64,000 bases of DNA, taken from assembly GCF_007995245.1 (NCBI RefSeq), contig NZ_VCBA01000003.1:26803-90802 (forward strand). The letters are read 5' to 3'. Each line of letters begins with the position of its first letter. Within the stretch, counting starts at the first letter, position 1. Positions 1 through 8,518 of the stretch are shown here, one piece after another. The position numbers and the translations under genes are program-made. Source of the DNA: Tateyamaria sp. syn59 (GTDB lineage: Bacteria; Pseudomonadota; Alphaproteobacteria; Rhodobacterales; Rhodobacteraceae). Under the pieces are notes generated by a model. The model was not told the origin of the DNA. It searched no databases and saw nothing but the letters and a program-made list of their open reading frames with translations.

Positions 1-1725
1 ATGATGGCGGCGCAGATGGCGGGCGCGATCCCCGTGCCGCTCTATCAGGACGCGGCGGCGGAGGAGATGGCCTATACCCTCGACCATTCGGGCGCGCGTT
101 TTGTGATCGCGGGTGATCAGGAGCAGGTGGACAAGGTCATCGAAGTGCAGGCGCAGTTGCCCGGCTTTGAGCAGATGATCTACCTCGATCCGCGCGGTTT
201 GCGGAAATACGATCATTCGAAGCTGCATCAGTATTCCCATGTGCAGGATGCCGGGCGGGCCAAGCGGGATGAGTTGGCGCCAGAGATGGCGAAGCGGATT
301 GCGGCGCTGGATTACGACAGCACGTGTGTGATGCTCTATACCTCGGGCACCACGGGCAAGCCGAAGGGTGTGGTGCTGTCCAATCGCAACGTGATCGAGA
401 CGTCGAAGTCTTCGTCCGAGTTTGACGGGCTGCGGCAGAGCGACGACATTCTGGCTTATCTGCCGATGGCCTGGGTGGGTGATTTCATTTTCTCCGTGGG
501 TCAGGCGCTTTGGACCGGGTTCTGCACCAACTGCCCGGAAAGCGCTGACACGATGCACGTGGACCTGCGTGAGATCGGGCCGACCTATTACTTCGCCCCG
601 CCGCGCGTGTTCGAAGGTCAGCTGACGAACGTGATGATCCGGATGGAAGATGCGGGCGCGTTCAAGCAAAAGATGTTCCATTACTTCATGGCGCACGCGC
701 GCAAGGTGGGCCCGGCCATTCTGGACGGAAAACCTGTCGGGTTCATGGATCGGCTGAAATACAGCCTTGGCGAGTTGATGGTCTATGGCCCGCTGAAGAA
801 CACGCTTGGGTTTTCTCGTGTGCGCGTTGGATATACCGCCGGTGAAGCAATCGGGCCTGAAATCTTTGATTTCTATCGCTCTTTGGGCATCAACCTGAAG
901 CAGCTTTATGGCCAGACCGAAGCGACCGTGTTCATCACCGCCCAGCCCGATGGTGAGGTGCGCAGCGATACCGTTGGGGTGAAATGCCCCGGTGTTGAGT
1001 TGAAGATCGAGCCGAATGGCGAGGTGTTCTATCGCTCGCCCGGTGTGTTCGTGGAGTATTACAAGAACGCGGAAAGCACTGCCGACACCAAGGATGCTGA
1101 GGGGTGGGTCGCGACGGGTGATGCCGGGTTCATCGAAGAAGACACGGGCCATCTGCGCATCATCGACCGGGCCAAGGATGTGGGGCAGATGGCGTCGGGT
1201 GCGCTCTTTGCCCCCAAATACGTCGAGAACAAGCTGAAATTTTTCCCGAACATTCTGGAGGCCGTGGTCTTTGGCAACGGTCGCGACGAATGTACGGCTT
1301 TCATCAACATCGACCTGACAGCTGTAGGCAATTGGGCCGAGCGAAACAACATTGCCTATGCGTCATATCAAGAGCTGGCGGGGCATCCGCAGGTTTTGGC
1401 GACCATCACGGACCACGTGGAAGAGGTGAACCGGTCGGTGGCCGAGGACGAGATGTTGTCGGGCTGTCAGGTGCATCGCTTTGTCGTGCTGCACAAGGAA
1501 CTGGATGCGGACGATGGCGAGTTGACCCGTACCCGCAAGGTGCGCCGCCGGATCATTGAAGAGAAGTACGCAGACATCATCACGGCGCTCTATGATGGAT
1601 CGTCGGAGGTGTCGACGGTGACCGAGGTGACCTATGAAGATGGGCGCAAGGGGTCGATTTCGGCGACGTTGGAGATCCGGTCGGCTGTGACGTCGGCTGT
1701 GGCGCAGAAGATGGCGGCGGAATGA
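1..1725 (+). CDS. Long-chain acyl-CoA synthetase-like AMP-binding protein (5' partial)
   Basis: Activates a carboxylic acid to its CoA thioester through an acyl-AMP intermediate, in the cytoplasm. The AMP-binding P-loop YTSGTTGKPKG is at residues 113-123 of the visible part, the YGQTE adenylate motif is near 303, and GDAGFIEE followed by a lysine-poor hinge lies near 375. The reading frame is open to base 1. Relatives of this type run about 640-660 residues, so roughly 75-90 N-terminal residues probably lie outside the window and the visible ATG is internal. It precedes a Liv-type importer and a PaaK-like ligase, which suggests the imported substrate is an acid. Chain length and aromaticity cannot be read from the sequence. 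Confidence 0.85.
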   Translation: MMAAQMAGAIPVPLYQDAAAEEMAYTLDHSGARFVIAGDQEQVDKVIEVQAQLPGFEQMIYLDPRGLRKYDHSKLHQYSHVQDAGRAKRDELAPEMAKRIAALDYDSTCVMLYTSGTTGKPKGVVLSNRNVIETSKSSSEFDGLRQSDDILAYLPMAWVGDFIFSVGQALWTGFCTNCPESADTMHVDLREIGPTYYFAPPRVFEGQLTNVMIRMEDAGAFKQKMFHYFMAHARKVGPAILDGKPVGFMDRLKYSLGELMVYGPLKNTLGFSRVRVGYTAGEAIGPEIFDFYRSLGINLKQLYGQTEATVFITAQPDGEVRSDTVGVKCPGVELKIEPNGEVFYRSPGVFVEYYKNAESTADTKDAEGWVATGDAGFIEEDTGHLRIIDRAKDVGQMASGALFAPKYVENKLKFFPNILEAVVFGNGRDECTAFINIDLTAVGNWAERNNIAYASYQELAGHPQVLATITDHVEEVNRSVAEDEMLSGCQVHRFVVLHKELDADDGELTRTRKVRRRIIEEKYADIITALYDGSSEVSTVTEVTYEDGRKGSISATLEIRSAVTSAVAQKMAAE

Positions 1726-1863
1726 GGATGTCGGTGCGACGCTCGGCTGCGCCATCGCCCCGCCCGCCATCCCGTATGGCGCGTCATGTTTGGCGAGGGG
1801 GACTTATAGCGGACCGGCCCTCCGGGGGGGATTTTTTTGAAACAGGGAATGAGGGCCGTTGTG

Positions 1864-1886
1864 GAAAGCCTCCTGTGGAGGGTTTC
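1864..1886. other. Imperfect stem-loop in intergenic region
   Basis: Arms GAAAGCCTCC (1864-1873) and GGAGGGTTTC (1877-1886) pair with one mismatch around a 3-nt loop. It lies between the 3' ends of the acyl-CoA synthetase gene and the small minus-strand gene. No U-tract follows on either strand, so it may be a processing or stability element, not a classic terminator. Confidence 0.3.
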
Positions 1887-1913
1887 AGGTCCGAATGGGC
1901 GGAGCCCGTGACC

Positions 1914-2078
1914 CTAGTCCTTGAACACGTGCCGGACCGCGCAGCTCAGGCGGTTGTCGCCGGTGAAATAGCCGATGTTGCGCCGCATGATCTTGCGGGT
2001 CTCCGCAGCGTTCAGCCCCTTTCGGCGGCAGTCAAATGCGAGTTTCAGCAGGTAGCGGCGTTCAAGTGCGTCAAACAT
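1914..2078 (-). CDS. Small basic protein of unknown function (54 aa)
   Basis: I do not recognise a named family. The 54-residue product is rich in Arg, Lys and Leu and has no signal peptide or membrane segment. The start at 2078 is chosen because GGAGG stands 7 nt upstream on the minus strand; the longer reading to 2162 lacks this and runs into the livG start region. The peptide has a helical middle (LERRYLLKLAFDCRRKG) and a run of basic residues around MRRNIG. It is transcribed against the surrounding genes, divergent from livG with only about 80 bp between the starts. The good ribosome site and small-protein composition favour a real gene. Confidence 0.5.
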   Translation of the reverse strand: MFDALERRYLLKLAFDCRRKGLNAAETRKIMRRNIGYFTGDNRLSCAVRHVFKD

Positions 2079-2160
2079 GGGAAGCCCTCCGAGGCGATGT
2101 CTGAGCTTGCGCATAAAATGGTTAACATCCCGCTGACCGCGCGGGCGATGGAGGCAGTTC

Positions 2161-2979
2161 ATGCTTGATCAGGCCGAAGGATACGTCACCGCCGATGGCC
2201 GCAAGATCGGTGGCGTGGTGATGGAGATGAAGAACATTACCCTGCGCTTTGGCGGGGTCGAGGCGATCAAGGACATTTCGTTCGACATTCGAGAGGGGGA
2301 GATTCGGGCGATCATCGGGCCGAACGGCGCTGGCAAGTCATCCATGCTGAATGTCATTTCGGGCTTCTACATCCCGCAGGAGGGGCAGGTGTACTACAAA
2401 GGTGCGCCGCGCCCGCCGATGAAACCCTTTGAGGTGGCGCGGCAGGGGATTGCGCGGACGTTCCAGAATATTGCGCTGTTCGAGGGGATGACTGTTCTGG
2501 ACAACGTCATGACGGGCCGGTTGACCCATATGAAGACCGGTCTGTGGGGGCAAGCGATCTGGAAAGGAAAGGCCGAGGCTGAAGAGACTGCGAACCGTGA
2601 AGTGGCTGAGAAGATTATAGATTTCTTAGAGATTCAGGCCATTCGCAAGACGCCTGTTGCGCGGCTGCCTTACGGGCTGAAAAAGCGGGTGGAGCTGGCG
2701 CGGGCGTTGGCGGCTGAGCCTTCGTTGTTGCTGCTGGACGAGCCGATGGCGGGGATGAATGTCGAGGAGAAGGAGGACATGAGCCGCTTTATCCTCGACG
2801 TGAATGACGAGTTTGGAACCACGATTGCGCTGATTGAACACGATATGGGCGTGGTCATGGACCTGTCCGACCGCGTGGTCGTGATGGATTATGGCAAGAA
2901 GATCGGGGATGGATCGCCTGATGAGGTGCGCAACAATCAGGATGTAATCGACGCCTATCTCGGGGTGTCGCATGATTAA
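2161..2979 (+). CDS. livG: Branched-chain-amino-acid-type ABC transporter ATPase (LivG-like)
   Basis: Cytoplasmic ATPase subunit of a HAAT/Liv-family importer. Walker A GPNGAGKS is at residues 53-60, the degenerate LivG signature region YGLKKRVELARAL lies near 170-185, and Walker B LLLLDEP is near 190, followed by the switch His in IEHDMG. At 272 residues it has a slightly longer N-terminus than E. coli LivG. GGAGG 6 nt upstream supports the start at 2161. The stop overlaps the next gene's ATG. Partners are livH (4090), livM (6002), livK (7171) and livF (8519). The synthetase and PaaK-like ligase at the ends of the cluster point to an acid substrate, which is inference. Confidence 0.9.
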   Translation: MLDQAEGYVTADGRKIGGVVMEMKNITLRFGGVEAIKDISFDIREGEIRAIIGPNGAGKSSMLNVISGFYIPQEGQVYYKGAPRPPMKPFEVARQGIARTFQNIALFEGMTVLDNVMTGRLTHMKTGLWGQAIWKGKAEAEETANREVAEKIIDFLEIQAIRKTPVARLPYGLKKRVELARALAAEPSLLLLDEPMAGMNVEEKEDMSRFILDVNDEFGTTIALIEHDMGVVMDLSDRVVVMDYGKKIGDGSPDEVRNNQDVIDAYLGVSHD

Positions 2980-3520
2980 GCACTTGGTGTCATTGGCGCT
3001 TGTTGCGATGTCCTGGGCGGGGCTGGCGCAGGCGCAGGATCAGGCGCTGTTTGAGGCGGGGCTTGGCGAATGCGCGCGGTACATCGCGACGCAGCCGACC
3101 ACTGTCTGGACCTCGCAGGTGGTGCCGCTTGACGTCGATGAGGATGAGGGCGGGATCAAGATGACCGTCGTTTATCCGCAGGGCTCGGGCGGCGGGTTCG
3201 ACTTTGCTGTCAGCTTTGATCATTCGCGCGGCAACTCGACCACGCCGGGCACATGGGCGTGCAGTGGGTCTGGGCCGAAGTCTCCGCAATGGCCGCAATT
3301 CAACACGACCGGTTGGATTGGGGCGGATGCACGCTTGCGTTTTAACGGCCTGGTCGAGTTGAAGTTTCCGCCGCCGCAGCGGGCCTATGCCAATTGCACC
3401 GCGGATGCGCCCGACATTTACCTGCTGTTCAATGCAGGTGATGGGGATCGCGTCGTGTTTGCGGCTACGACGGGGCCAGCCGCTGCTGCGTTCTGCAGCT
3501 CCTTGGGATGGAAGGGGTAA
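2972..3520 (+). CDS. Secreted protein of unknown function (182 aa)
   Basis: The first ~21 residues form a signal peptide (Lys-containing start, hydrophobic LVSLALVAMSWAGL, then AQA before QDQ), so the mature protein should be periplasmic. Cys residues at about 34, 116, 142 and near the C-terminus could form two disulfides. The body is rich in Gly, Pro and aromatic residues and looks like a small beta-rich fold. No family was recognised. The ATG overlaps the livG stop by 8 nt, so it is translated with the transporter operon. It sits between the ATPase and the permease genes, which is not the usual liv gene order. Confidence 0.7.
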   Translation: MIKHLVSLALVAMSWAGLAQAQDQALFEAGLGECARYIATQPTTVWTSQVVPLDVDEDEGGIKMTVVYPQGSGGGFDFAVSFDHSRGNSTTPGTWACSGSGPKSPQWPQFNTTGWIGADARLRFNGLVELKFPPPQRAYANCTADAPDIYLLFNAGDGDRVVFAATTGPAAAAFCSSLGWKG

Positions 3521-3524
3521 CGAT

Positions 3525-4088
3525 ATGTTTCGCCACATGCCCCTTGGTGCCGCGATTGTTCTGGCGATGTCACCAGCATCGGCAGAACGAAGTGTGGAGC
3601 AACGCCTTATAGAAGACTTTGCAGATATGTGCATTGCACAGGTCACGAGCGGTAACGTTGTTTCGAGTCTGAGCTACCAAGAAATGACAGAACCACAAAT
3701 ACGCGCGCTGGCGACTTCGTTCAGCTTCGGTGCCGTTCCCGAAGCGGTATGGTTTGAGCCGTCCGGGAAATGGTTCCGCGTTCAGCAAGACGTGAATGTT
3801 CCCGAGCTGTGCGAATTCTTCGCCGTGGGGGCAAATCCGAAGGCCATCGTGTCGGCATGGAACGCGGAATTCGGCGAAGCATACCGAAGCCGATCTGCCG
3901 CCAGAACTCGGACGACTGCGAGCGGAATTCGTGCGGGTGGGTTTAATAGCAAGCCCCATGAAGACGGTTTTGTGCAGGTTAGCTTTAATACGTTTCGTTT
4001 CGAAGAAACGGATTTTTTAATCCTGGTCGCACTTAAGATCGGGAAGACGCCCGCATCGTGCGATTTGTGGCCGGAGGAGTGTGACTAG
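3525..4088 (+). CDS. Secreted protein of unknown function (187 aa)
   Basis: The start is placed at 3525, 4 nt after the preceding stop, because a signal peptide begins there (FRHMPLGAAIVLAMSPASA, cleavage before ERSVEQ). A longer upstream reading overlaps the preceding gene and has no signal. The mature protein has Cys in CIAQ, LCEFF and the C-terminal CDLWPEEC, compatible with disulfides. No known family was recognised. By eye it is more AT-rich than its neighbours (for example around 3590-3720 and 4000-4030), hinting at a different origin from the transporter genes it separates. Confidence 0.65.
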   Translation: MFRHMPLGAAIVLAMSPASAERSVEQRLIEDFADMCIAQVTSGNVVSSLSYQEMTEPQIRALATSFSFGAVPEAVWFEPSGKWFRVQQDVNVPELCEFFAVGANPKAIVSAWNAEFGEAYRSRSAARTRTTASGIRAGGFNSKPHEDGFVQVSFNTFRFEETDFLILVALKIGKTPASCDLWPEECD

Positions 4089-4089
4089 A

Positions 4090-5121
4090 ATGTCGGATCA
4101 ACTGATCTATGCCAGTGAGGTGTTCCTGAACGGTCTGATGGCCGGGGTGCTCTATGCCCTTGTGGCGCTGGGTTTTGTCCTGATCTTCAAGGCCTCGGGC
4201 ATCTTCAACTTCGCCCAAGGTGTGATGGCGCTTTTTGCCGCCATGACCCTGGTGGGCATCCAGAACGGGCAGGTGCCCTTTGCCCATCTGATCAACGCAG
4301 TCTTTGGCACAGACATCCACTATTTCGGATGGGAGGTGCATTCGATCCTCGCCATCTTGCTGACCGTTGCAGTGATGATCCTGCTCGCCTGGATGGTGCA
4401 GCGCTTCATCTTCAAGCATCTCGTGGGGCAGGAACCGATCATCCTGTTCATGGCGACCATTGGTCTGGCCTATCTGCTGGAGGGGGTGGCGGACCTGATG
4501 TGGGGCTCCGAGATCAAGAAGCTGGATGTGTGTCTGGCCGAGGGGACCTGCCTGCCGCAAGGCATCAACCTTGCCATTGACGAGGCGACGTTCAACCTGT
4601 TCGGCTACGGGTTCTTTATCGACAATCTGGATATCACGGCGACGATCATCGCGATCCTGCTGGTGACGGCGCTGGTGATCTTTTCGCAATACACCAAGCA
4701 AGGGCGCGCCATGCGGGCCGTGGCGGATGACCACCAGGCGGCTTTGAGCGTCGGGGTTTCGCTGAACTACATCTGGATTCTGGTGTGGTCGGTCGCGGGT
4801 TTCGTGGCCCTTGTCGCGGGTATCATGTGGGGGGCGAAGTCGGGCGTGCAGTTTTCGCTGTCGCTGATCGCGCTCAAGGCGCTACCAGTGCTCATGCTGG
4901 GTGGGTTTACCTCCATCCCCGGTGCTATCGTGGGTGGCCTGATCATTGGTGTGGGCGAGAAGCTGTTTGAGTTCTTCATGTCCTCCAGTGATCTCGCGGG
5001 CGCGCTCTTTGGCTTTACGATGAACGCGACCGAGAACTGGTTTGCCTATGTGCTGGCGCTGATCTTCCTTGTCTTCCGTCCGCAGGGCCTGTTCGGGGAG
5101 AAGATCATTGAACGGGTCTAA
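4090..5121 (+). CDS. livH: Branched-chain-amino-acid-type ABC transporter permease (LivH-like)
   Basis: Inner-membrane permease with about eight hydrophobic segments. The family hallmarks ALVALGFVLIFKASGIFNFAQG at the N-terminus and the AxxGGxxSIPGAIVGGLIIG loop near residues 270-290 are clear. An ATG at 4090 is preferred over the in-frame GTG at 4081, because GGAGGAG at about 4072-4078 is correctly spaced only for 4090. The segment between helices 4 and 5 carries an extra hydrophilic stretch with two Cys (CLAEGTCLPQG), which probably faces the periplasm. It works with LivM to form the channel for the acid taken up by this cluster. Confidence 0.9.
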   Translation: MSDQLIYASEVFLNGLMAGVLYALVALGFVLIFKASGIFNFAQGVMALFAAMTLVGIQNGQVPFAHLINAVFGTDIHYFGWEVHSILAILLTVAVMILLAWMVQRFIFKHLVGQEPIILFMATIGLAYLLEGVADLMWGSEIKKLDVCLAEGTCLPQGINLAIDEATFNLFGYGFFIDNLDITATIIAILLVTALVIFSQYTKQGRAMRAVADDHQAALSVGVSLNYIWILVWSVAGFVALVAGIMWGAKSGVQFSLSLIALKALPVLMLGGFTSIPGAIVGGLIIGVGEKLFEFFMSSSDLAGALFGFTMNATENWFAYVLALIFLVFRPQGLFGEKIIERV

Positions 5122-5533
5122 GGCCAATCAATTGCCCCCTGCCGCTCTTGCGGCAGTGGTCGCGTCGGGCGCGGCGTGGGCGGAATGTACGCCGATCGAA
5201 GATCCGGAGCCGCACATGGATCTTGAGCGGTTCAAGACACTTGTGAGTGAAGGTGAATTCGGTACGGCGTTGCTGCCTTTCGAAATCCCGCAATCTGCCA
5301 AGACGCAGCTTGCGGGAAGCCTTGAAGCCGTCGCACCAGATGGGTTCGAAGACTGCACGACAATCAAACGCGTCCGCCAAAGCGACCACTTCATTTCCGA
5401 ACTCTTCATGACCGAAGTCGACGGGGCCGTGCTGTATTGGGCCATTTCCGGCCAAATCCGTGGCGACCGCTTTCGGATGATCAACTTCAACTATTCCGAC
5501 AAGTTCGACGAGTTCAGGGAGTTGATCTATTGA
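5108..5533 (+). CDS. Small secreted protein of unknown function
   Basis: A TTG at 5108, overlapping the end of livH by 14 nt, begins a short signal-like sequence (LPPAALAAVVASGAAWA, cleavage before ECTP). Earlier in-frame starts lie deep inside livH and give no signal. The mature part is about 115 residues, acidic, with Cys in AECTP and FEDCTT that may pair. The C-terminal half (FRMINFNYSDKFDEFREL) looks like a beta-strand/helix module. No family was recognised. It is the third small exported protein embedded in this transporter operon. The unusual start codon makes the exact N-terminus uncertain. Confidence 0.55.
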   Translation: MNGSKANQLPPAALAAVVASGAAWAECTPIEDPEPHMDLERFKTLVSEGEFGTALLPFEIPQSAKTQLAGSLEAVAPDGFEDCTTIKRVRQSDHFISELFMTEVDGAVLYWAISGQIRGDRFRMINFNYSDKFDEFRELIY

Positions 5534-5546
5534 TGCCCGTTGATCA

Positions 5547-5876
5547 TCACCCTTCGTCCAATTGTCGGAACAGCGCAACCGTCAGTGCGGCCAGCACAGT
5601 AATTGACAGCGTCATGGCCAGCATGATGTCGCCTGTCAGCACAAGCGTCGTACCGGCGCAAAGTGTCAGTACGAAGATGCACAATAGCAGCGTCTGGCCG
5701 AGCCGCGATTGTACGCGCCCCGGCGGTTGGCGCGCCGGTGTTTGTTCCAGCACATCGTCTGCGTCCGGTATCGCCTCGAACAGCTTTGCCTTCTCGGCAG
5801 CCAGATCGACGGCACTTAACTCACCCCGCGCATGCGCGGCATCGAGACGACGGATGTCGTCTAGAATCACGGTCAT
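5547..5876 (-). CDS. Small membrane protein with SHOCT-like N-terminus (109 aa)
   Basis: Residues 1-35 (VILDDIRRLDAAHARGELS...AAEKAKLF) resemble the short SHOCT/oligomerisation motif, in which a helical repeat reads LxxLxxxGxLTxxEFxxxK. Two hydrophobic segments follow near 60-80 and 83-102, so it should be a small inner-membrane protein. The ATG at 5876 is preferred over a GTG 9 nt earlier, because GGAG lies 12 nt upstream. It is transcribed against the liv genes and separates livH from livM, so it interrupts the operon physically. Function is unknown. Confidence 0.6.
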   Translation of the reverse strand: MTVILDDIRRLDAAHARGELSAVDLAAEKAKLFEAIPDADDVLEQTPARQPPGRVQSRLGQTLLLCIFVLTLCAGTTLVLTGDIMLAMTLSITVLAALTVALFRQLDEG

Positions 5877-6001
5877 AGATCCCACTCCATTTACCCACGA
5901 TCAGTGTGCACACGGGATTGGGGCGAAATGTGGCAAAACAGGAAAACCACGCATGGTGGTTAAGCGCCCGTTCACCAAAATACGGCAGGAGGAGCAAGCT
6001 G

Positions 6002-7078
6002 ATGTTCTATCGTGAGGCGGGCGATTTTTCGACCACATATCCGCAGGATAGCCAGACTTTCCCGATCAAGTTCGACCGGTATCGCTACTATGTCGTGCTG
6101 GCCGTGGCCGTGTTGGTCATGCCGTTTGTGATGACGGATTATCTGGTCAATTCGATCTTTCTGCCGTTTTTGATCTACGCCATCGCGGCGATCGGGTTGA
6201 ACATCCTGACCGGCTATTGCGGGCAGGTGAGCCTTGGCACCGGCGGGTTCATGGCTGTAGGGGCCTATGCCTGTTACAAGCTGATGACGGCCTTTCCCGA
6301 TGTGAACATCTTTTTCCATGTGATCCTTGCCGGAGGGATCACGGCGATGGTCGGCACGCTGTTTGGCCTTCCGTCCCTGCGGATCAAGGGGTTCTATCTG
6401 GCCGTGGCGACGCTGGCGGCGCAGTTCTTTCTTGTTTGGCTCTTCAACAAGGTGTCGTGGTTCTACAACTACTCCGCCTCGGGCCAGATCAATGCGCCTG
6501 AACGCACCGTGTTCGGCATTGAGGTGACGGGCCCGAATACCGAGGCATGGGCGACATATCTGTTCTGTTTGGTCTTTACCGTGGGTGCTGCGATCCTGGC
6601 CCGCAACCTGACCCGTGGGTCCGTGGGCCGCGAGTGGATGGCGATCCGCGACATGGATATCGCGGCTGAGATCATTGGGGTGAACCCGCTGCGCGCCAAA
6701 CTGACCGCTTTTGCCGTATCGTCCTTCTTTGTCGGCGTGTCGGGGGCGCTGTTCTTTGCGGTCTACCTGGGCGCGGTCGAGGTGGGTGAGGTGTTTGGCA
6801 TCACCAAGTCATTTCTTGTCCTGTTCATGATCATTATCGGGGGGCTGGGGTCGATCTTCGGCTCCTTCGCCGGGGCCGCGTTCCTTGTCGTTCTGCCTGT
6901 GGTGCTGAAGATCGTTGGCGTGGACCTGTTGGGTTGGCCCACCGACATCGTGGCGCATTTCCAGCTTGTGATCGTGGGCGGGCTGATCATCATGTTCCTG
7001 ATCCTTGAACCGCACGGACTGGCGCAGCTGTGGCGCGTGGCCAAGGAGAAACTGAGATTGTGGCCGTTCCCGCATTGA
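6002..7078 (+). CDS. livM: Branched-chain-amino-acid-type ABC transporter permease (LivM-like)
   Basis: Second channel subunit of the Liv-type importer, with about ten hydrophobic segments. The N-terminal hydrophilic stretch is followed by IAAIGLNILTGYCGQVSLGTGGFMAVGAY, the LivM signature. Near the C-terminus LFMIIIGGLGSIFGSFAGA matches the conserved coupling-loop region. The ATG at 6002 follows GGAGGAGCAAGCTG; a reading frame open from 5906 has no ribosome site. At 358 residues the length is typical. A gap of 93 bp separates it from livK. Confidence 0.9.
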   Translation: MFYREAGDFSTTYPQDSQTFPIKFDRYRYYVVLAVAVLVMPFVMTDYLVNSIFLPFLIYAIAAIGLNILTGYCGQVSLGTGGFMAVGAYACYKLMTAFPDVNIFFHVILAGGITAMVGTLFGLPSLRIKGFYLAVATLAAQFFLVWLFNKVSWFYNYSASGQINAPERTVFGIEVTGPNTEAWATYLFCLVFTVGAAILARNLTRGSVGREWMAIRDMDIAAEIIGVNPLRAKLTAFAVSSFFVGVSGALFFAVYLGAVEVGEVFGITKSFLVLFMIIIGGLGSIFGSFAGAAFLVVLPVVLKIVGVDLLGWPTDIVAHFQLVIVGGLIIMFLILEPHGLAQLWRVAKEKLRLWPFPH

Positions 7079-7098
7079 CGGGGGCGGTTGCCAAGAAT

Positions 7099-7117
7099 GG
7101 TGGGGTGAAACCCCACC
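7099..7117. repeat. Perfect hairpin GGTGGGGT-GAA-ACCCCACC
   Basis: Arms at 7099-7106 and 7110-7117 are exactly complementary around GAA. It lies between livM and livK. Short palindromes with this GGTGGGGT-type core flanked by CTACGGATGGG are, from general knowledge, dispersed intergenic repeats in Rhodobacteraceae genomes; no second copy was seen in this window. It may stabilise or partially terminate the mRNA upstream of the binding-protein gene. Confidence 0.5.
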
Positions 7118-7170
7118 CTACGGATGGGCCGGATGGCTCGCATCGGATAACCATTAGGGAGGAATTACCG

Positions 7171-8445
7171 ATGAAATACAAACTAGGCACCTATGCCGTC
7201 GCAGCCATGATGGCGGCCAGCCCAGTGATGGCGGACCTCGTGTTCCCAAGCTTGAGCTACCGGACCGGGCCATATGCGGCGGGGGGCATCCCCTTTGCTG
7301 ACGGTTATGCAGACTACTTCACCCTGCTGAACGAGCGCGACGGCGGCATCGGTGGCGTGGAAACCCGCGTGCTGGAATGCGAGACCGGCTACAACACCGA
7401 GAAGGGTGTGGAATGCTACGAGGCGACCAAGGGCGAAGGGTCGCTGGTCTATCAACCGCTGTCGACCGGCATCACCTACCAACTGATCCCCAAGACAACC
7501 GCGGACGGCATCCCGATGCACACCATGGGCTATGGCCGGACCTCTGCTGCGAACGGCCAAGTGTTCAGCCACACGTTCAACTACCCTGCAAACTACTGGA
7601 ACGGGGCGTCGGGCGCTATCAACTACCTGATGAGCCAGGGCGACATCGCGGGCAAGAAGATCGCGCTTGTCTACCACAACTCCGCCTATGGCAAGGAGCC
7701 GATCCGCACGCTCGAAGAGCTTTCGGAAAAGCACGGCTTTGAGCTGATGCTCGTGGCCGTGGATCACCCCGGTCAGGAGCAGAAGTCGCAGTGGCTGCAA
7801 ATCCGCCGTGAGCGTCCCGACAATGTCATCATGTATGGCTGGGGTGTGATGAACCAGGTGGCGATCCAGGAAGCGGCCAACATCCGCTACCCGATGGAAA
7901 ACTTCATCGGCATCTGGTGGTCCGGGTCTGAGAATGACGTGCTGCCTGCGGGTGACGCGGCCAACGGATACAAGGCGCTGACCTTCCACGGCGTGGGCAG
8001 TGACTTCCCAATCTTCGACGACATCCAAAAATATGTTGTCGATGCGGGCAAGGCTGCGGGTGCTGGCGACCAGATCGGCACGGTGCTCTATAACCGTGGT
8101 CTCTATGCCGCGATGCTGGCGGCCGAAGCGGCCAAGACCGCGCAAGAGATCCATGGCACGGCCGAGATCACGCCAGCCATGATGCGTGACGGCATGGAAG
8201 CGCTGGAGATCACCGAGGCCAAGATGACTGAACTCGGTCTGCCGGGCTTTGGTCCGTCGTTCAACGTGTCTTGCGAAAACCACGGTGGTCCCGGCCTGAT
8301 TGGCATGACCCAGTGGGATGCATCGGCGGGCACATGGTCGCTGATTTCTGACTTCTCGGAGACGGACATGGAGGTCATCCAGCCGCTGATCGACGAGGAC
8401 AGCGCGTCCTACGCCAGCGAGAACAACATCGAAGCGGGCTGTTAA
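7171..8445 (+). CDS. livK: Periplasmic ligand-binding protein of Liv-type ABC transporter
   Basis: Substrate-binding subunit of the importer. A cleavable signal peptide (LGTYAVAAMMAASPVMA, then DLVFPS) exports it to the periplasm, followed by a Peripla_BP_6 fold with the features GGIPFADGYADYF, GGIGGVETRVLECETGY and IALVYHNSAYGKE. The ATG at 7171 has GGGAGGAATT upstream. At 424 residues it is longer than E. coli LivJ/K (~367), as in the subgroup that accompanies CoA ligases. The 93-bp leader carries the repeat hairpin, and a second hairpin follows the stop, so this gene may be expressed more strongly than its operon partners. Confidence 0.9.
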   Translation: MKYKLGTYAVAAMMAASPVMADLVFPSLSYRTGPYAAGGIPFADGYADYFTLLNERDGGIGGVETRVLECETGYNTEKGVECYEATKGEGSLVYQPLSTGITYQLIPKTTADGIPMHTMGYGRTSAANGQVFSHTFNYPANYWNGASGAINYLMSQGDIAGKKIALVYHNSAYGKEPIRTLEELSEKHGFELMLVAVDHPGQEQKSQWLQIRRERPDNVIMYGWGVMNQVAIQEAANIRYPMENFIGIWWSGSENDVLPAGDAANGYKALTFHGVGSDFPIFDDIQKYVVDAGKAAGAGDQIGTVLYNRGLYAAMLAAEAAKTAQEIHGTAEITPAMMRDGMEALEITEAKMTELGLPGFGPSFNVSCENHGGPGLIGMTQWDASAGTWSLISDFSETDMEVIQPLIDEDSASYASENNIEAGC

Positions 8446-8455
8446 GCCCTCACAT

Positions 8456-8483
8456 CCCGGCGGCAGCACCCGTTGCCGCCGGG
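8456..8483 (+). other. Strong stem-loop between livK and livF
   Basis: CCCGGCGGCA (8456-8465) pairs perfectly with TGCCGCCGGG (8474-8483) around an 8-nt loop. GCATTTGCATATTTTTGG follows, so there is no immediate U-tract. Position and form match the intercistronic hairpins that protect abundant binding-protein messages; partial termination is the alternative. Confidence 0.55.
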
Positions 8484-8518
8484 GCATTTGCATATTTTTG
8501 GAACAATGAAGGTGGCCC

